DNA of 64,000 bases from Metallyticus violacea (Eukaryota; Arthropoda; Insecta; Mantodea; Metallyticidae). The stretch spans positions 24,991,001-25,055,000 of the forward strand of contig CM060843.1 in the NCBI GenBank assembly GCA_030762175.1, read 5' to 3'. The notes beneath the pieces were generated by a model. That model was not told where the DNA came from and made no database searches. It saw only the letters and a list, made by a program, of their open reading frames with translations. Shown piece by piece: positions 29,754 to 41,858 of this stretch. A program made the translations under genes and the position numbers. Numbering within the stretch: the stretch's first letter is position 1; every line of letters starts with the position of its first letter.

Positions 29754-32700
29754 GTAAGTAAAACGGATTGAGACAGTACAAATCTTGTTTTCAAAACTAT
29801 AGTAGATATCGTCAATTATTTATTATTCAATTGTACTTCATTTCGAAGAAATATGGTGTCGCATAGGTTAGGTGCAAATTAACTTCTAAATAAAATGGAA
29901 AGCTCCCTTAGTACAGTAATAATTGAAACTTCACTATGTGTATCCCATTAGTAAAACTTATATAGAATAATAGGCCCGCCTCATTTTCTTAAGCACAAAC
30001 CAAATAAACGGAACAGTCGGCAAAAAGTGTATTCCTAATCGATTCATCTTTCATACACTAACCTAGTGAATCCTAGAAACTGGAGAATTGCATGATTTAC
30101 TGCGGCTCACTACGGCCTAAAGGCCTCCGCTCGCCTCAAGTACAAATCTTAGAGATAACAGTGGACAAAAATGGAACCCCTAATCAATATATATATATAT
30201 ATATATACACACACATTAACCTAGACCTAACCTCGAGTGAATTCTAGGATTAAATAGTAGTGTCACGGAAGCGAAGCATAGGCTGCAATTGCACTGCCAG
30301 GACAAGCGTGGAAAATCCAGTTTTTGTGTGGGGAGAACGGGTGGTAAAGGGTAAAAAGGTATTTTATTCTTAGCTCCCTACATAGCCTCTCTCTCCTCTT
30401 TCTCTCATTTCCTTTTCACAGTTGATATTTATAATTTTTGGCATGTAAAGATACATACAACACATAGATTTTAGTGCTGAAATTATAAACTACAATAATA
30501 AATTTGCACATTCGGAGTGAGTTTCGATCTCATATAGACGGACGTACCTGAATTCTCAACACGCGTGCTATCCACTAGACTACTGAAATAGTTACATGTC
30601 TTGGAGAAATTTGTTCTATTTATGTCTTAAGTCGGTGAGCCATTGATATGAAAAGTGCCAGGTAGATTTTTAATAGGTATATAACGTACTATTAATTGTT
30701 TAAGCTATTTTGACTTTTAAAAGGGCCACAAAGAGAAAGAAAATGAAGGAAAAGAGTGAAAAGGTGTTTTGTACAAAGGACAAAGACAGAATGTTGATTT
30801 TATGTCAACAATGAGTATGGTGTGAGAGGTACAAGCAGCATTATCATTTTATTTCAGCACGCAGGAGTATATTGTTTACAAATGGCATTACCATTTCACT
30901 CCAAAACTCTTAACGAACTAATTCAATGGCAGTCAGTGGAGGAACCATAGAATCCAGCAGGGAAAGCCAAAGGTAAGTACGTACAAGAAAGGACTAAGTG
31001 TTACTCTGCTACCTAAAACATGAAAATACTAGAAACCAAAGTGTATTCATAGGTTTATTATTTTTGTATATCTTTACTTACTATCCTACTAAATTAAGTA
31101 AGTTTAAAACTGGCTCACATACATGGCAGGGAAGTTTCAAAATGGGATGCATATATTGAAGTTTCAATATTATTACTTCCTTAATCCCCCTTTGTTTTTT
31201 ATTTCCTATTTCCCTTAAGTCCACAGTACTCTTCCCTTATTAACAGTCACTACACTCATCTACTTTCTGTTAATGTTCAACACCTACATATTTTGCAAAC
31301 GTTAATATTTTCTCTGCTAATTTCCATTCCTTTCTTTCTTTTTCTGCGCATTCGCCATTGTACCAGGGTGGCTCTATACATCACTTATGTTCATCCACAA
31401 TTTTTCACTTGCCAACTGTTACATAATTTTATTATAGTGAGGAACAAGAGGATTCCTTTGTGCCAAACTATTCGCATGAGGATTGGAAATAAAACTTGTG
31501 AACTTAAACGTAACCCAGGGGCTACATTTTAAGACTATTGTTGGTTTAAAATTTAACCCTTAGGATAGGAAGTTTTATAAGGATCCCTATAATGATGAAT
31601 TTTCTGCCTACATTAGGATAGATTAGGTAAATTTCTTATCAAAAAACTGCCTTAAATCTATACTTCAGTGAAATCTGACATGCAATCTGGTACATTTCTT
31701 GCTGTGTGAAATGACAGTTACATCACCACCATCCCCTCACTCAGTCGCCATTTTTCTTGCTGCTGTTGAAATCTGCTATAAATTAAATTGCTTTTCTGGG
31801 TCCAGAGAGTGTGTTAATAGCTTACTACCAGCTCACATCTTCTCCTAATGACTTCTGCTTCAATTTCATATAGGTTTCACCATGTTCCACTCACTTTTCC
31901 TACACTTTAACTATTTTACTGTTTCATTCAGTATTTTTCTGTATTGTTCCTGACACAGTAACCATTAAGAGTCATCATAAGACAACTTCAGCATGTTCCT
32001 TGAATTGAAACTACATTTTGTACATTTTTGAATTTGAATTTATTTATTTTTTTTTTTTTACATCAACATACATTTTAAATATTAGAATAAGATCTATGTC
32101 TTCATCAATTCCATAATACTGACAATATAGTTTAGTTTAGTTCTCGAAGCATTCAGTGAGTTCGTGAAGCAGCCACAGAGACCTACGAACATTGAACTTG
32201 TGATATACAAATACCACAGTAGTTTTCAATCTGTATTTACAAAAATTTGTTTACATCTACATAAATAATTACAATAAAAATAAAAAAGAACACTTAGAAC
32301 AACTCAACCAACACCAAAAACAGACAAATCAATCATACAACTTTTATTAATACATATTTACATATACATTGATATGTTGTGCAGTATACTATTGTCACTC
32401 ATATATTCCTTTACAGAATAATAGGCCTTTTTACATAGGTATTTTCTAAGAGCAGATTTAAAGGAATTGTCATTGTTTATTAAGGTTTTTAGGCTAGAGG
32501 GAAGAGCATTGTATACTAAAATGCACTCATAATAAATGCCTTTTTGATGGCATGAAAGTGCTGAAATTGGGCGATGTAGATTTGCTTTTTGTCTAGTATT
32601 CTTGTCATGTATATTTTGATTTTGAACAAATTTTTGTTTATTTCTTATATAAAAGTTCATGAGGAATAAAATATATTCGCAAGGAAGAGTTAAAATTTCA

Positions 32701-35700
32701 AATTTCCTAAAGAGGTTTCTGCATGAATGTCTACTGTGTGTACCAGCAATTATTCGTATGACTTTTTTCTGTAACAGGAAGACACGTTCACTTTTAACTG
32801 AATTTCCCCAAAATATTAGACCGTACTTCATTATTGAGTTGAAATAAGCATAATAAACTAGTTTTAAAGTCTTAATTGACTCCAACATTACTAATGCACA
32901 TATTGCATAGCATGCACTGCTTAGTTTAGGTGTAATAAGATCAATGTGATCTTTCCAATTCAGATGGTTATCAATTATTAAACCAAGGAATTTAATATAT
33001 TTGGTTTGTGAAAGTACACTGTTATAATATCCTATCTGTAATTGTGGATCTGGAGATCTGTGAGTAATGAATTTCATAACATTTGTTTTATCTAGATTTA
33101 GAGACAATTTGTTTGCTTTGAACCATACACACAATGAACTGAGAACCAGATTTAGTTTAATGGCACAATCATTAAGGCTCTTTCCATTTATCAATATGCT
33201 TGTGTCATCTGCAAATAGAACAGCATTTCCTACATCTTGGATAGATAAGGAGAGGTCATTTATATATATTAGAAAAAGAAGAGGACCCAGAACAGATCCT
33301 TGGGGCACTCCATGGCTAATCATTCCCCACTCCAATGCATTGTTTTTATTTTTGAAGGGACAATTTATCACTACTTTTTGTTTCCTTTTGTCAAGGTAGG
33401 ATATAAACCGTTTTAAATATTGGTTTTTTATTCCATAGAAGGCTAATTTATCTATCAGAATTTCATGATTGACATAGTCAAAAGCCTTAGCTAAGTCACA
33501 AAATATTCCTCCTACATGTGCTCTTTCATTAATACATATCATTATGACTCTGTTACAATACTTTTATTCTAAACACCTCATCCAACTATTATGTTATACT
33601 TGTGTGTTACTTATTTCCTTAGAACTATATACACACTAACACTCAGATTATTGGTGTATAATAATCCTGTTTGTAATGCTAATTTACTCCCATTCCCTCT
33701 CCTGTCAATCATTAACTATCTGACCATTCTTTATTATTTCCCCTCACTTCCCCTAAATACACTGTAAATCCATAAATTATTATACTTCTAATGTTACACT
33801 TCTTTCAACATTTCTTTCCATCATCCTCTTCATCATTCTTATCCACTTTTCTCTAACTTTACACACTAAATAGTTCCCTATTGTAATAGCTCAGGCAGTT
33901 ACAGCATCATGCCACTGGTACATTTTAGTGATCATTGGAATTGGTGCAAGCAATCCACATTTGGTTTATGAGATTTCTTAGAAGCATAAATCTTACAACA
34001 GAACCATGCATAATATGTTTAGTGTAAATGGGTATACTTAGTAATAAAGATTTCTCTGCAGTGACTACCTTGGTAAGCTCATCTTTTTTGGGAAGTACTT
34101 TTTCTATATGTTATTTTTCATATAAATGTAAGTGCAATCACAAGTAATGTGTATAAATAAGCATCCAAAATTGGATTCTGGTGTTTTCTTTTCCTTCAAA
34201 AAAAATCGTGAAACTCACTAAAATTTTCTGTAATAACTGCTGCTTCCTATATTGGATATTATTTGATTTGGGTAATGAATGTAAAGTTAAATGGAATCTG
34301 TCATTAATATTCAAATGCCAATCCCCCTTTTTTTTAACCGGCACTTGTTGAAGGTACAGATAGAGATAGATTTCCATCTTCTAAGGTTGTATTGTATTGA
34401 CTTGACTAGAACATGGTTAATTAGATTCTAAGGATTGTGATAAATGAGGTAAAAATATGTTACAAATTCATTAAATTACTATTGTCACATTTGGCTAGAA
34501 ATCTGTTTTGCAATGTGAAAAATGTAAAATTAATTGGAAATGAGTGAAATTTTTTTGTAAAGTTTCTGTTGTTTTATACAAATGTATACAGATTGTCATA
34601 CAGATTGTCGTACAGATTGTCATACAGATGATTTTCCAAGATTGTTTTATGGAATGAATACAAACTAAAGGAATAGAGTCAAGACAAATTGATTTAGTTT
34701 GTGCTTATTACACATGAACTATATTGGTATTGATATTATAAATAGTACATTGAAATAAAACATTAAATCAATACCTGAAATTCAATTATGAAATTATAAA
34801 CAGTACTCTGAAAAGTCTGATTACCAGTGGATTCAGGTTCCAATGTAAAAACCTGTCAGTTTTTTGTATAATCATAAACTTCTGCAGCTGGTGTTTATCG
34901 ATACTGCTTGGCTTATGGATGATGCTATGTAATTATGGTTTTCCTGTGATTATATCCTGGAGCTAGAGAAATATTTCATTTTTTGCTTAATGTGGATATG
35001 GTGAGTCCATTCAGTGAATGACTGGATAAATTGATGTAGCAATGGCCATTGACAGTCTAAGATTTGAATCAGCATCAGAGGGAAAGAACTAAATGTCATA
35101 GCCAGGACATGGATAATTGGGTTACTGTGCCAAAATTATACCATTTGAGCTAATGTGATCTCTCTGCCCTAAGAAGTCAAGCAATATATGTCAATTTGTT
35201 GGTTTTCTACTCTGCTTTCATAACAGGCTCTGTTTAAGAGCTCAATATGTATTGCTGCATGGACAATGGTTCTCATTCTTTATGCACACATTGAGAGGAT
35301 TTTTACTTCATTGTAGGGTAAAAATGTGGTTAGGTTTAGTTTCAAGTAAGTTTATATGTTTTCATTTTTATGAGGGCAGCTATGTAATTTTTGGAATTCT
35401 ATTTATAGAAGGCCATAATCCACCAAATGTGCCTATTTCTTTTCAAAATATTTTCACTTTCAATCCTAATTTGCAACCTTCAGAACCAATGATAGAAACA
35501 GCCAGACCATGCTTCTCTAGAGATGGCACCAACCTCCTCTTCATAGGACCCAAGAGCTTCTTCCAGACTCCCAAACTAATGGCCCCTCAGTTTTCCTTGA
35601 CAATAATTGACAAGAAAAGTCACAAGGAGCCATATCCAGGCTGTATTGTGGGTGGTTCATGAGTATCACTCTCGATTGTTGCACAAATTCCATTATTTTA

Positions 35701-38700
35701 AAAACTGCACAAAGGTATTGCTATGATGAAGCAATAATCATTGCAACCTAAACTCACGATAAGGTCTTCTTTCCGCTAGTGCTCTGGAGAACCTGGGGTG
35801 ACAAACTGTGTATAACATCTTCCAGCCAACATTTGACATTAATTAACTTGGGAAGACCCAGGTCACCCACAGCTTCTTGAATTCCTGCATATTGGTAAAT
35901 CGTCGCATATGGAGGTATCATGGACATGTCATTGTCAAAATGACAAACCATCTCCTGGCACCATTCCACTCTTCTTGCCTTTTGTTTTGTGTGAGGCTGT
36001 TGGGTATCCATTGACAGCATTGAGCTTCCCCACAAAAAAATATTTGTGCAGGATTTTTGACACCTGCAGTAAATGAATGTTTAGAGAGATCATTATCTTC
36101 CTAAGGATTGTGATAAGTGAGGTAAAAATATGTTACAAAATAGATTTGTGGATTGTTCACTATGGCTTCTATAAAGGCAATGTTTTCATCTGTGACTACA
36201 ATTGCTGGATTCTTGTGTGCTACTAATCTTTCAAGGCTATTCTTCCTCTCTAAGCTGTAAAAACCAGCTATAAACTTTGGTATATGAAGAAGCAGAGTCA
36301 GAAAAAGTGCTCTGTAATTTTTCCAGGCATTCTTGTTGGCTCAGGCTGCACTTGTAAGCATAAAATAACATTGCACAAAAATGCTCTGGAGTCACAGCAA
36401 TCTTAAAACATCAGAAACTGACATCTGTCATAGTTTTTTTTAAATCTTTCAAATTAATTGTATGAGTAAGTGACTTAAGATATAATGGTTCAGGTTTGTA
36501 ATAATGGTATCATATAGCTGTGTAATGTGACTCATAGCTATAGTAAAGTATTGTCAGTAATATATTTACGTATATTACATTACATATACTGAATTAGCAT
36601 GACTTCCCAAATAGCTGTGAATGGACATTATTTAGGTAACAAAAGAAACAAATAGATAACAGATATATTTAAGATGAAAATTGCAACTTTCTGGGAACCT
36701 AACTGGAGTATAGTTTAGAATAGGGTTGTTTTCACAGTGAAATATAGTATAATTTTTGCAATTTTTATAAGGAAATCACTAAAATTTCATTAAATTTGTT
36801 CCATTTACATGAGGCTGTTGTCTTCATCATCAGCATGTATGAATTTTGATCGAGTTACTGTTGTTTGGAAGATCAAAATTAACTACTTTTGTTTTTGTTT
36901 TGTTTCCCCCATACTATTAATTCTATAGGTTTTGTGAAGAGTCATGATTCATTTTGGGTTAATTTTTTTTTTTATCTCTTTTCTCTCTCTCTCTTTTGCC
37001 AGAAATGTATGCTATTACTGATTTCTTGTGTGTTTATATTTTACATTTCTCGTATGTTCCTTAAACCATAGGGTAATGTTTCTCTTCATATTTCCTATAT
37101 ATTTCATATTGTAGTCTTTGCAGCTGATTTTGTAAATGCCTGATTGTTTTTGGCTCCAGTAAACAAATACAGTTTAAGAAACCTCATAAAAACAAGCACA
37201 AAAGACAAAAGTCTGCCAGGAAAACAATCAGACATTTACGAAATGAGTTGCAAAGACTGCAATGTGAAATATATAGGCAAAACAAAAAGAAACACTTAAT
37301 GGTTTAAGGAACACACGAGAAATGTAAAATATAAACATACAGAAAAATATCAGCAATAGCATAACATTTCTGGCAAAAACTCACATATTTCAAAATGAAG
37401 CAAAATCTTAAAAGCTCTTCATAGAATTAGCAGTAAGGGAAAATATATTCAAAAAGAAAGAAAAAGAGAAAATTAGTAAATCTTGATTTTCCAAACAACA
37501 GTAACCTCATTACTAAATTTGTAAAATCCATAGAGCAACACCTTAAAACCATATCTAAGAACATCTACTGAAATGCAGCCAACTAGATAGCAACAAACAA
37601 ATGAAAAATTTGGAAACTCTTTATTAGGAAGCAAGGGAAAAAATAATAATTATCAGCATTCCCAATGGCAACCAGCCAACATCTTAAAACCGTGCTGATG
37701 ATGAAAGCAACAGTCTTCAAAACATGTCCAAGTAAGTGGAACAAAATATTAATAAAATATGAGTGATTTCCTCATAAAAATTACAAAATTATAACTGAAA
37801 TTTTTTTGTATATGTGTATTTTCTATATTAAATATATTAATGCTACAGCAATTATTAATTGTACTATCTTTTCATCAAAGTATATATTATATCTTTATAG
37901 GCTTTGGCAATGGTGGAAGAAGAAACCCGAAGATATAGGCCTACAAAGAATTACCTAGAACATCTACCACCACTTAATTTAAGTGCCTTTGAAGTAAGTA
38001 ACATACTTCATTATTGTCTGCCATTAGAAAAATACCATGCACTCCATTCATTCATATGCCAGTGAATCAATAATGCCAGAATTGTTCAGTCGGTAGCCAA
38101 CTGTTTTGTGTGCGTGGCTAGCAGATAATAGAATGGAATGTATGGTGTGAATATATTATTTTTTTTACGGGGAGGCATCTATAAAAATAAATTTATACAA
38201 TGATTGGTTATTACCCGTTACTTTGAAATGCATATAATGATTTGATGAATTTTGCTTTTTGGATATATTTAAAGTACCTGTTTTTCTCTTAGACAGAGAT
38301 AATGCGTAGTGAATTTGAGCGTATGCAACAGCGTCAGCCAATGGATGTGTTGAGCATGAAGAGATATGAGCTTCCTCCTCCTCCTGCTGGAAAGATGACT
38401 GATATTGCTGCATGGACAGAATGTGTAGAGAATTCTATGGCTCAATTGGAGCACCAGGCTACAAGGTCTGTAAAGCAATACATCTTAGTGAACCAAATAA
38501 ATATGTGCTGGTTTTCTTTCTACTGGAGAGTGAGCCCTACAAATTTTTAATTAAACTACTACAAAGTGGTCTGATGATGAACATGACTGTTTATAAACCA
38601 CAAGCTAAAGATTAATTCAAAAGATAGTTATGGATAAAGTTATACGATTATTCAGAAAGAAAAAATATTTACTTATCTCACAGTTAAATAGCATGTTCAA

Positions 38701-39823
38701 AATTCAAATATATCTGGAGAAACTTAAATCATTGACCAACAGAAATATCATTAGATTGATGCAAATTTATATCAAAATTTATCTATTCACATTCATATTA
38801 GATCTTTATCCCTACACTAATTTAAATTGTAATATGTAACCTAGCAGCCATATTATACAGTTTACCAAAAAAAGGTCTGTCAGTTTTTTTCACATAGCTC
38901 AATTTGCAGTAGCATCTGGGCAAGTGTTCTCCAGGTACTCTGGTTTCCTCTGCCAACTGCTCTGTCATTGTGCATTGCAGTCTGCAAAACTCCAGTGCTT
39001 AGTTGAAGCCACAGTACATCACTGTCCTGTGCTGCCCCAGTGTGGAACTTCGCTAGAAAATGAGTTAGCATTAGTACTCATTCTTCTCATGTTCCTTAAA
39101 CATAAAAGCAAATACTAATAGTTACCTTTTCAGGATAATGGAAAACTCAGACAAAATCTTTTACCCAGACAGCCATCCAGAACAGGGATCAAATCCAGGC
39201 CCATCAGTTGATAAGCAGATATGCTAGTATCAGCCATAGGAACGGACTATTTATCTCATATACCAATATATATTTAAACTCATACATATATTACTTTTAC
39301 TAGGATATGCAACTTGGAATTAATGGTGGAGTATGGCTGTGAAGCTTGGAAGTGCTATCTGGAGATATTAGTGCAGCTGGTTACACAGGCTCAGAAGCAA
39401 CTTCAGGCTATGAGGTAAGTTGTAAAATAATTTCCATAATAGGCTGTTTACCCAGATGAACTTGTGAACTGCAATTATAGATGTGTAGTGGCCAAGCAAA
39501 TACAAATTATAACTCTTAGCTCTGATGACTAACATAACATTTTCTGTTAAATCACTATATAGACCTCTTATAGTTTTTTTTTTTAACTACTTCCACTTTA
39601 ATTGCACAACATTGTTTCATTTTGGATATTTCCTTCCAGAAAACAAATTCAAGAGATAAACTGGCAGCGTAAGAATATGCAAACACAAGGTGGAGAAAAG
39701 TTGCGACAGTTGGAAGCACAGTGGGTAGGGCTTGTGAGTAAGAACTATGAAATTGAGCAAGCTTGTGTGCAGCTTGAAAAGGAAATAGAGAGACTAAAGA
39801 TAGAAAAAAAGGAACATGAATAA
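29679..39823 (+). CDS. BCAS2: BCAS2 / SPF27, pre-mRNA splicing factor, five exons
   Basis: BCAS2 (SPF27) is a core subunit of the PRP19/NTC complex in the nucleus, needed for spliceosome activation. Exons 29679-29753, 37901-37993, 38293-38465, 39304-39414 and 39640-39823 join in frame (phases 0,0,2,2) with GT/AG at all junctions. The protein is 211 residues; the human protein is 225. Landmarks: [78 protein letters not shown]. Exons 3-5 form the predicted coiled-coil C-terminus that contacts other NTC subunits. The shorter C-terminus ends KKEHE. Intron 1 is 8.1 kb, full of transposons. Opposite Derlin-1, with a shared 5' interval. Confidence 0.97.
30511..30595 (-). repeat. tRNA-like sequence (SINE head or tRNA pseudogene)
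   Basis: Minus strand has an A-box-like TAGTCTAGTGG (30582-30572) and B-box-like GAGATCGAAACT (30531-30520) at tRNA-like spacing but with an enlarged central region. No acceptor-stem pairing or 3' processing signal was evident, so a functional tRNA is unlikely. Confidence 0.5.
32128..33549 (-). mobile_element. LINE (Jockey/CR1-type), 5'-truncated
   Basis: The RT ORF plus a 230-bp 3' UTR ending in a short TTTAG repeat at about 32129-32141 (AAACT on the element strand). The same 3' end occurs at 20215-20576. The apurinic endonuclease and ORF1 are missing. Confidence 0.9.
32358..33542 (-). CDS. LINE reverse transcriptase (open, truncated at 5' end)
   Basis: 394 codons without a stop. RT motifs in order: [19 protein letters not shown] (motif A; D), [32 protein letters not shown] (motif B region), [13 protein letters not shown] (motif C, FADD), [30 protein letters not shown] (motif E region), then a C-terminal thumb and tail ending HNISMYM. 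It reverse-transcribes element RNA at the insertion site. Sequence style is that of the Jockey/CR1 superfamily; the exact clade is not determined. The 5' truncation makes it non-autonomous. The open frame argues for a fairly young copy. Confidence 0.92.
   Translation of the reverse strand: MICINERAHVGGIFCDLAKAFDYVNHEILIDKLAFYGIKNQYLKRFISYLDKRKQKVVINCPFKNKNNALEWGMISHGVPQGSVLGPLLFLIYINDLSLSIQDVGNAVLFADDTSILINGKSLNDCAIKLNLVLSSLCVWFKANKLSLNLDKTNVMKFITHRSPDPQLQIGYYNSVLSQTKYIKFLGLIIDNHLNWKDHIDLITPKLSSACYAICALVMLESIKTLKLVYYAYFNSIMKYGLIFWGNSVKSERVFLLQKKVIRIIAGTHSRHSCRNLFRKFEILTLPCEYILFLMNFYIRNKQKFVQNQNIHDKNTRQKANLHRPISALSCHQKGIYYECILVYNALPSSLKTLINNDNSFKSALRKYLCKKAYYSVKEYMSDNSILHNISMYM
34587..34629 (+). 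repeat. 12-bp tandem repeat, about 3.6 copies
   Basis: TACAGATTGTC(A/G) repeated three times with a partial fourth. Minisatellite of no obvious function. Confidence 0.9.
35440..36430 (-). pseudogene. Mariner (DD34D-type) transposase remnant
   Basis: Minus strand, with frame changes: [20 protein letters not shown] then [19 protein letters not shown] (N-terminal helix-turn-helix), [32 protein letters not shown] and [24 protein letters not shown] (second Asp block decayed), then GKLRGH and [15 protein letters not shown]. This is the full order of a DD34D mariner transposase. DNA-binding and catalytic parts are both represented but broken. Lies in BCAS2 intron 1. Confidence 0.8.
36720..37790. 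mobile_element. Head-to-head pair of PLE family B 3' halves
   Basis: 36720-37160 (minus) and 37163-37790 (plus) are inverted copies of the PLE-B GIY-YIG and 3' region, meeting near 37160, with 3' ends outward. The right arm reads [20 protein letters not shown], then [14 protein letters not shown] in broken frames. Outer ends share TAAGGAAATCACT / AGTGATTTCCTCATA and TTTTGCAATTTTTAT / AAAAATTACAAAAT. CTGATGA cores remain at 37695-37701 (GAA mutated) and on the minus strand near 36829 (GAAAC lost). Confidence 0.85.
37901..37993 (+). CDS. BCAS2: BCAS2 exon 2
   Basis: 31 codons between TTTATAG and GTAAGTA, encoding [19 protein letters not shown] then [12 protein letters not shown]. Matches the [14 protein letters not shown] core of the family. 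Confidence 0.97.
38293..38465 (+). CDS. BCAS2: BCAS2 exon 3
   Basis: 173 bp from TTCTCTTAG to the AAG before GTCTGTAAAG. It encodes [34 protein letters not shown] and [11 protein letters not shown] plus two bases of Arg. A downstream GTAAAG 6 bp on could serve as an alternative donor, but GT at 38466 restores the conserved R-I-x-N-LELM junction. Confidence 0.95.
39304..39414 (+). CDS. BCAS2: BCAS2 exon 4
   Basis: 111 bp from TTACTAG to ATGAG before GTAAGT. It encodes [19 protein letters not shown] then [17 protein letters not shown]. Conserved NLELM and EAWK. Confidence 0.96.
39640..39823 (+). CDS. BCAS2: BCAS2 exon 5 (stop codon)
   Basis: 184 bp from TTCCAG to TAA at 39821. It encodes [20 protein letters not shown], then the heptad-rich [20 protein letters not shown] and ends KKEHE. 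AATAAA overlaps the stop (39819-39824) but is probably too early to be the poly(A) signal. Confidence 0.97.
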
Positions 39824-40330
39824 ATCTGTATCTCTGGTTAATTAAATGTTTTTGAAGAATGTCTTTGCCTTAAAAAATCTTGTTTTCTTGTGTGCTGTAT
39901 TGTCATAAAGCTACATTGCAAATATAAAGATATGTAATGAAAAAGAGCATTTATATTATTACTTACATTTCATATTGTATTCCACAAAAATATCGTGTTT
40001 TAATGCTATTTGTTATTTAGAAAGACTTAACAGTGAAGGTATTTAAACGAAATTGTTTGGATTGATACTGCAACCTCACTAACTTTATATTTTCTTCACC
40101 TCCTTAAATGCAATTGCATTTAAAACATGTCCAGAAAATAAAAAGATGAGTGAAAATTCCAATGTCAAAAATCAAACCAAATATTGCAATGTTTGGACAG
40201 GTTTGCTAACCTGGTGTCCTACATTGCAATTGTATGTCGGAAGAGTAATAAATATTATGTACTCTACTAATATTGTATTATTTTATATTCCTTATAAATC
40301 CAAAATAAAATAGTAATTTTATTAAATTCT
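39824..40330 (+). other. Probable BCAS2 3' UTR and flank
   Basis: AT-rich. A candidate AATAAA follows at about 40246. A scrap at 40080-40135 (stem AAATGC/GCATTT then AAAACATGTCC) looks like the decayed 3' half of a PLE hammerhead. Confidence 0.45.
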
Positions 40331-40519
40331 AGGACAATATTGCAGATATACAGACTGTAACAAAAGTGTATGTTATAGCTTTGCGGGCACATTGCTCTTG
40401 CGTAGAGGATAAAAAATATGGAATATGTATCAGAAACGCTTTATTCTCTTGATACAGTTCTTTTTGTACAACTCGGCTACATATATGATGCAGTAATATG
40501 AAGTAAAAATGGCACACCA

Positions 40520-41030
40520 TATGAAATTCTGTCTTTTAAAGCAAGTGCTCAAACTTGGCCTTCCCCATTAACATGAAAATCAGCTAGTGACTCTGCCTGT
40601 ATGCACTTAATGGTGCAGACACAACAGGTTCTCATGTAACATTTTCCAAACAGTCATGTGGTCCACATTACTTCATACAGCTACTTGGCATTGAACACTA
40701 TTCAAAAAAAAATACGGCTACTTGTCTTATGCTGTCTTCAACTACATGAAAATATTGCCTCCTCCAATTGTGCTGTCCTTGCCCTAGGTGTCCCCCTGTG
40801 TAAGTGGCAGACTCAAAATTAAGGTGCTCCCTAAGACTGATTAATTGCTTGAAATATTTCCCTTTCAGGCATTGTGTTCTGGAAATTTCTCCAGGTACAA
40901 ATGCAGAGCAGTATTGATTGCTATTACCATCTGCTTTCCCATACACCAAATGAGCAGCTGCATTTGAATACCCTTCCATAGTATTGTACCTGAACTTGAC
41001 CCATGATGAACTCACAACAGTTCACACTAT
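40520..41030 (-). pseudogene. Mariner-like transposase remnant (internally deleted)
   Basis: Minus strand: SNAAAHLVYGKADGNSNQY then WRRQYFHVVEDSIRQVA resembles the N-terminal helix-turn-helix of a common arthropod mariner-like transposase (YG-x-G-NA..A, then VLN-VEDNP-S-R-VA). About 100 bp downstream MGKAKFEHLL matches the usual C-terminal end. The catalytic core is missing. Confidence 0.55.
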
Positions 41031-41601
41031 GTACTCAATGCTACTAAAGCAACAAAGTGAATCACATTATAAGATGGCTATGTAGGACAGCTAGTTGGAA
41101 CATAAAATTGCTGCTGTGAACCTAAGAACTACAAGTTGTTATATAATCGAACCCTTATCCCCATAGATATTCTAACCAGAGGTAATAAGAACTTCTAATT
41201 GTAATCCGACTGTTCTAGTGTGGAATTGTTGTTATATAATGACTATGATGTCATTGCACACAAAAATAGAAAACTTGTGTATTATACAATGTAAGAAAAG
41301 TTGTAGAAAATGAGGTGCAACAAAGGAATAAAACAAGCAATAGTAATTAGTAAGGTGCAGTGGAATTATGGCATTAATGTGGGGAAAGGAAATTTTATGT
41401 TAATTAACTGTGATTGATAGTTGATTAATGGTTTATTCTAATATCAGTTTCTTCTTCTCCCACTATTGGTCCTTGAAAGATCACTATTACCACAGCTTTG
41501 CTCGATAGAGGATAGGGTTTTTTAATCTATTGTTTGGTCAGGGAGAAAGAACAAGGAATCATTAAAAAATTCATGAACTTGGACGTAACATGATTTATTA
41601 A

Positions 41602-41754
41602 TTAGTTAAATACGGTGGACGTTTGTAACAGTGATGTTTAGTATAAGTTTAGAATAACTGAGTCGACTTTGTAACACATCACTAAAAGTTTTTAAAAAGT
41701 GGAAAACTATTAGTGATGTAAATGTTACAAAGTTGACTCAGTTATTCTAAACTT
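41602..41754. mobile_element. 153-bp snap-back PLE-C-like mini-insertion
   Basis: Flanked by exact ATGATTTATTAA (41590-41601 and 41755-41766). Absent from the sister LTR (ACAATTTATTAACC). Inside, AGTTTAGAATAACTGAGTC and its reverse complement form arms around a short AAAGTTTTTAAAAAG centre. GACTTTGTAACA-ACATCACTAA resembles the PLE-C terminal GATTGTAACATACACACCAC. No hammerhead core is left. Confidence 0.8.
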
Positions 41755-41858
41755 ATGATTTATTAAGCTTTATATATTCTTCACTTCTATGGGTTGCCAT
41801 CATGTCTGGAGAATATTGAACATTTCTTATATCAATTTTGCACAATCTAAACTGAACT

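Larger units (their letters stand above)
29754..37900 (+). other. BCAS2 intron 1
   Basis: 8.1 kb bounded by GTAAGTA and TTTATAG. It holds a LINE, a mariner and an inverted PLE pair, listed separately. 29754-30180, 30600-32125, 33550-34420 and 34640-35430 show nothing recognisable. An (AT)n run lies at 30185-30207. Confidence 0.9.

Noticed and set aside
34587..34629. 12-bp tandem as a regulatory array
   Set aside because: Fewer than four units and no context; treated as a minisatellite.
35252..35662. Open frame of 136 codons on the plus strand
   Set aside because: It lies antisense to the mariner remnant and its flank and shows no family motif; a shadow frame.
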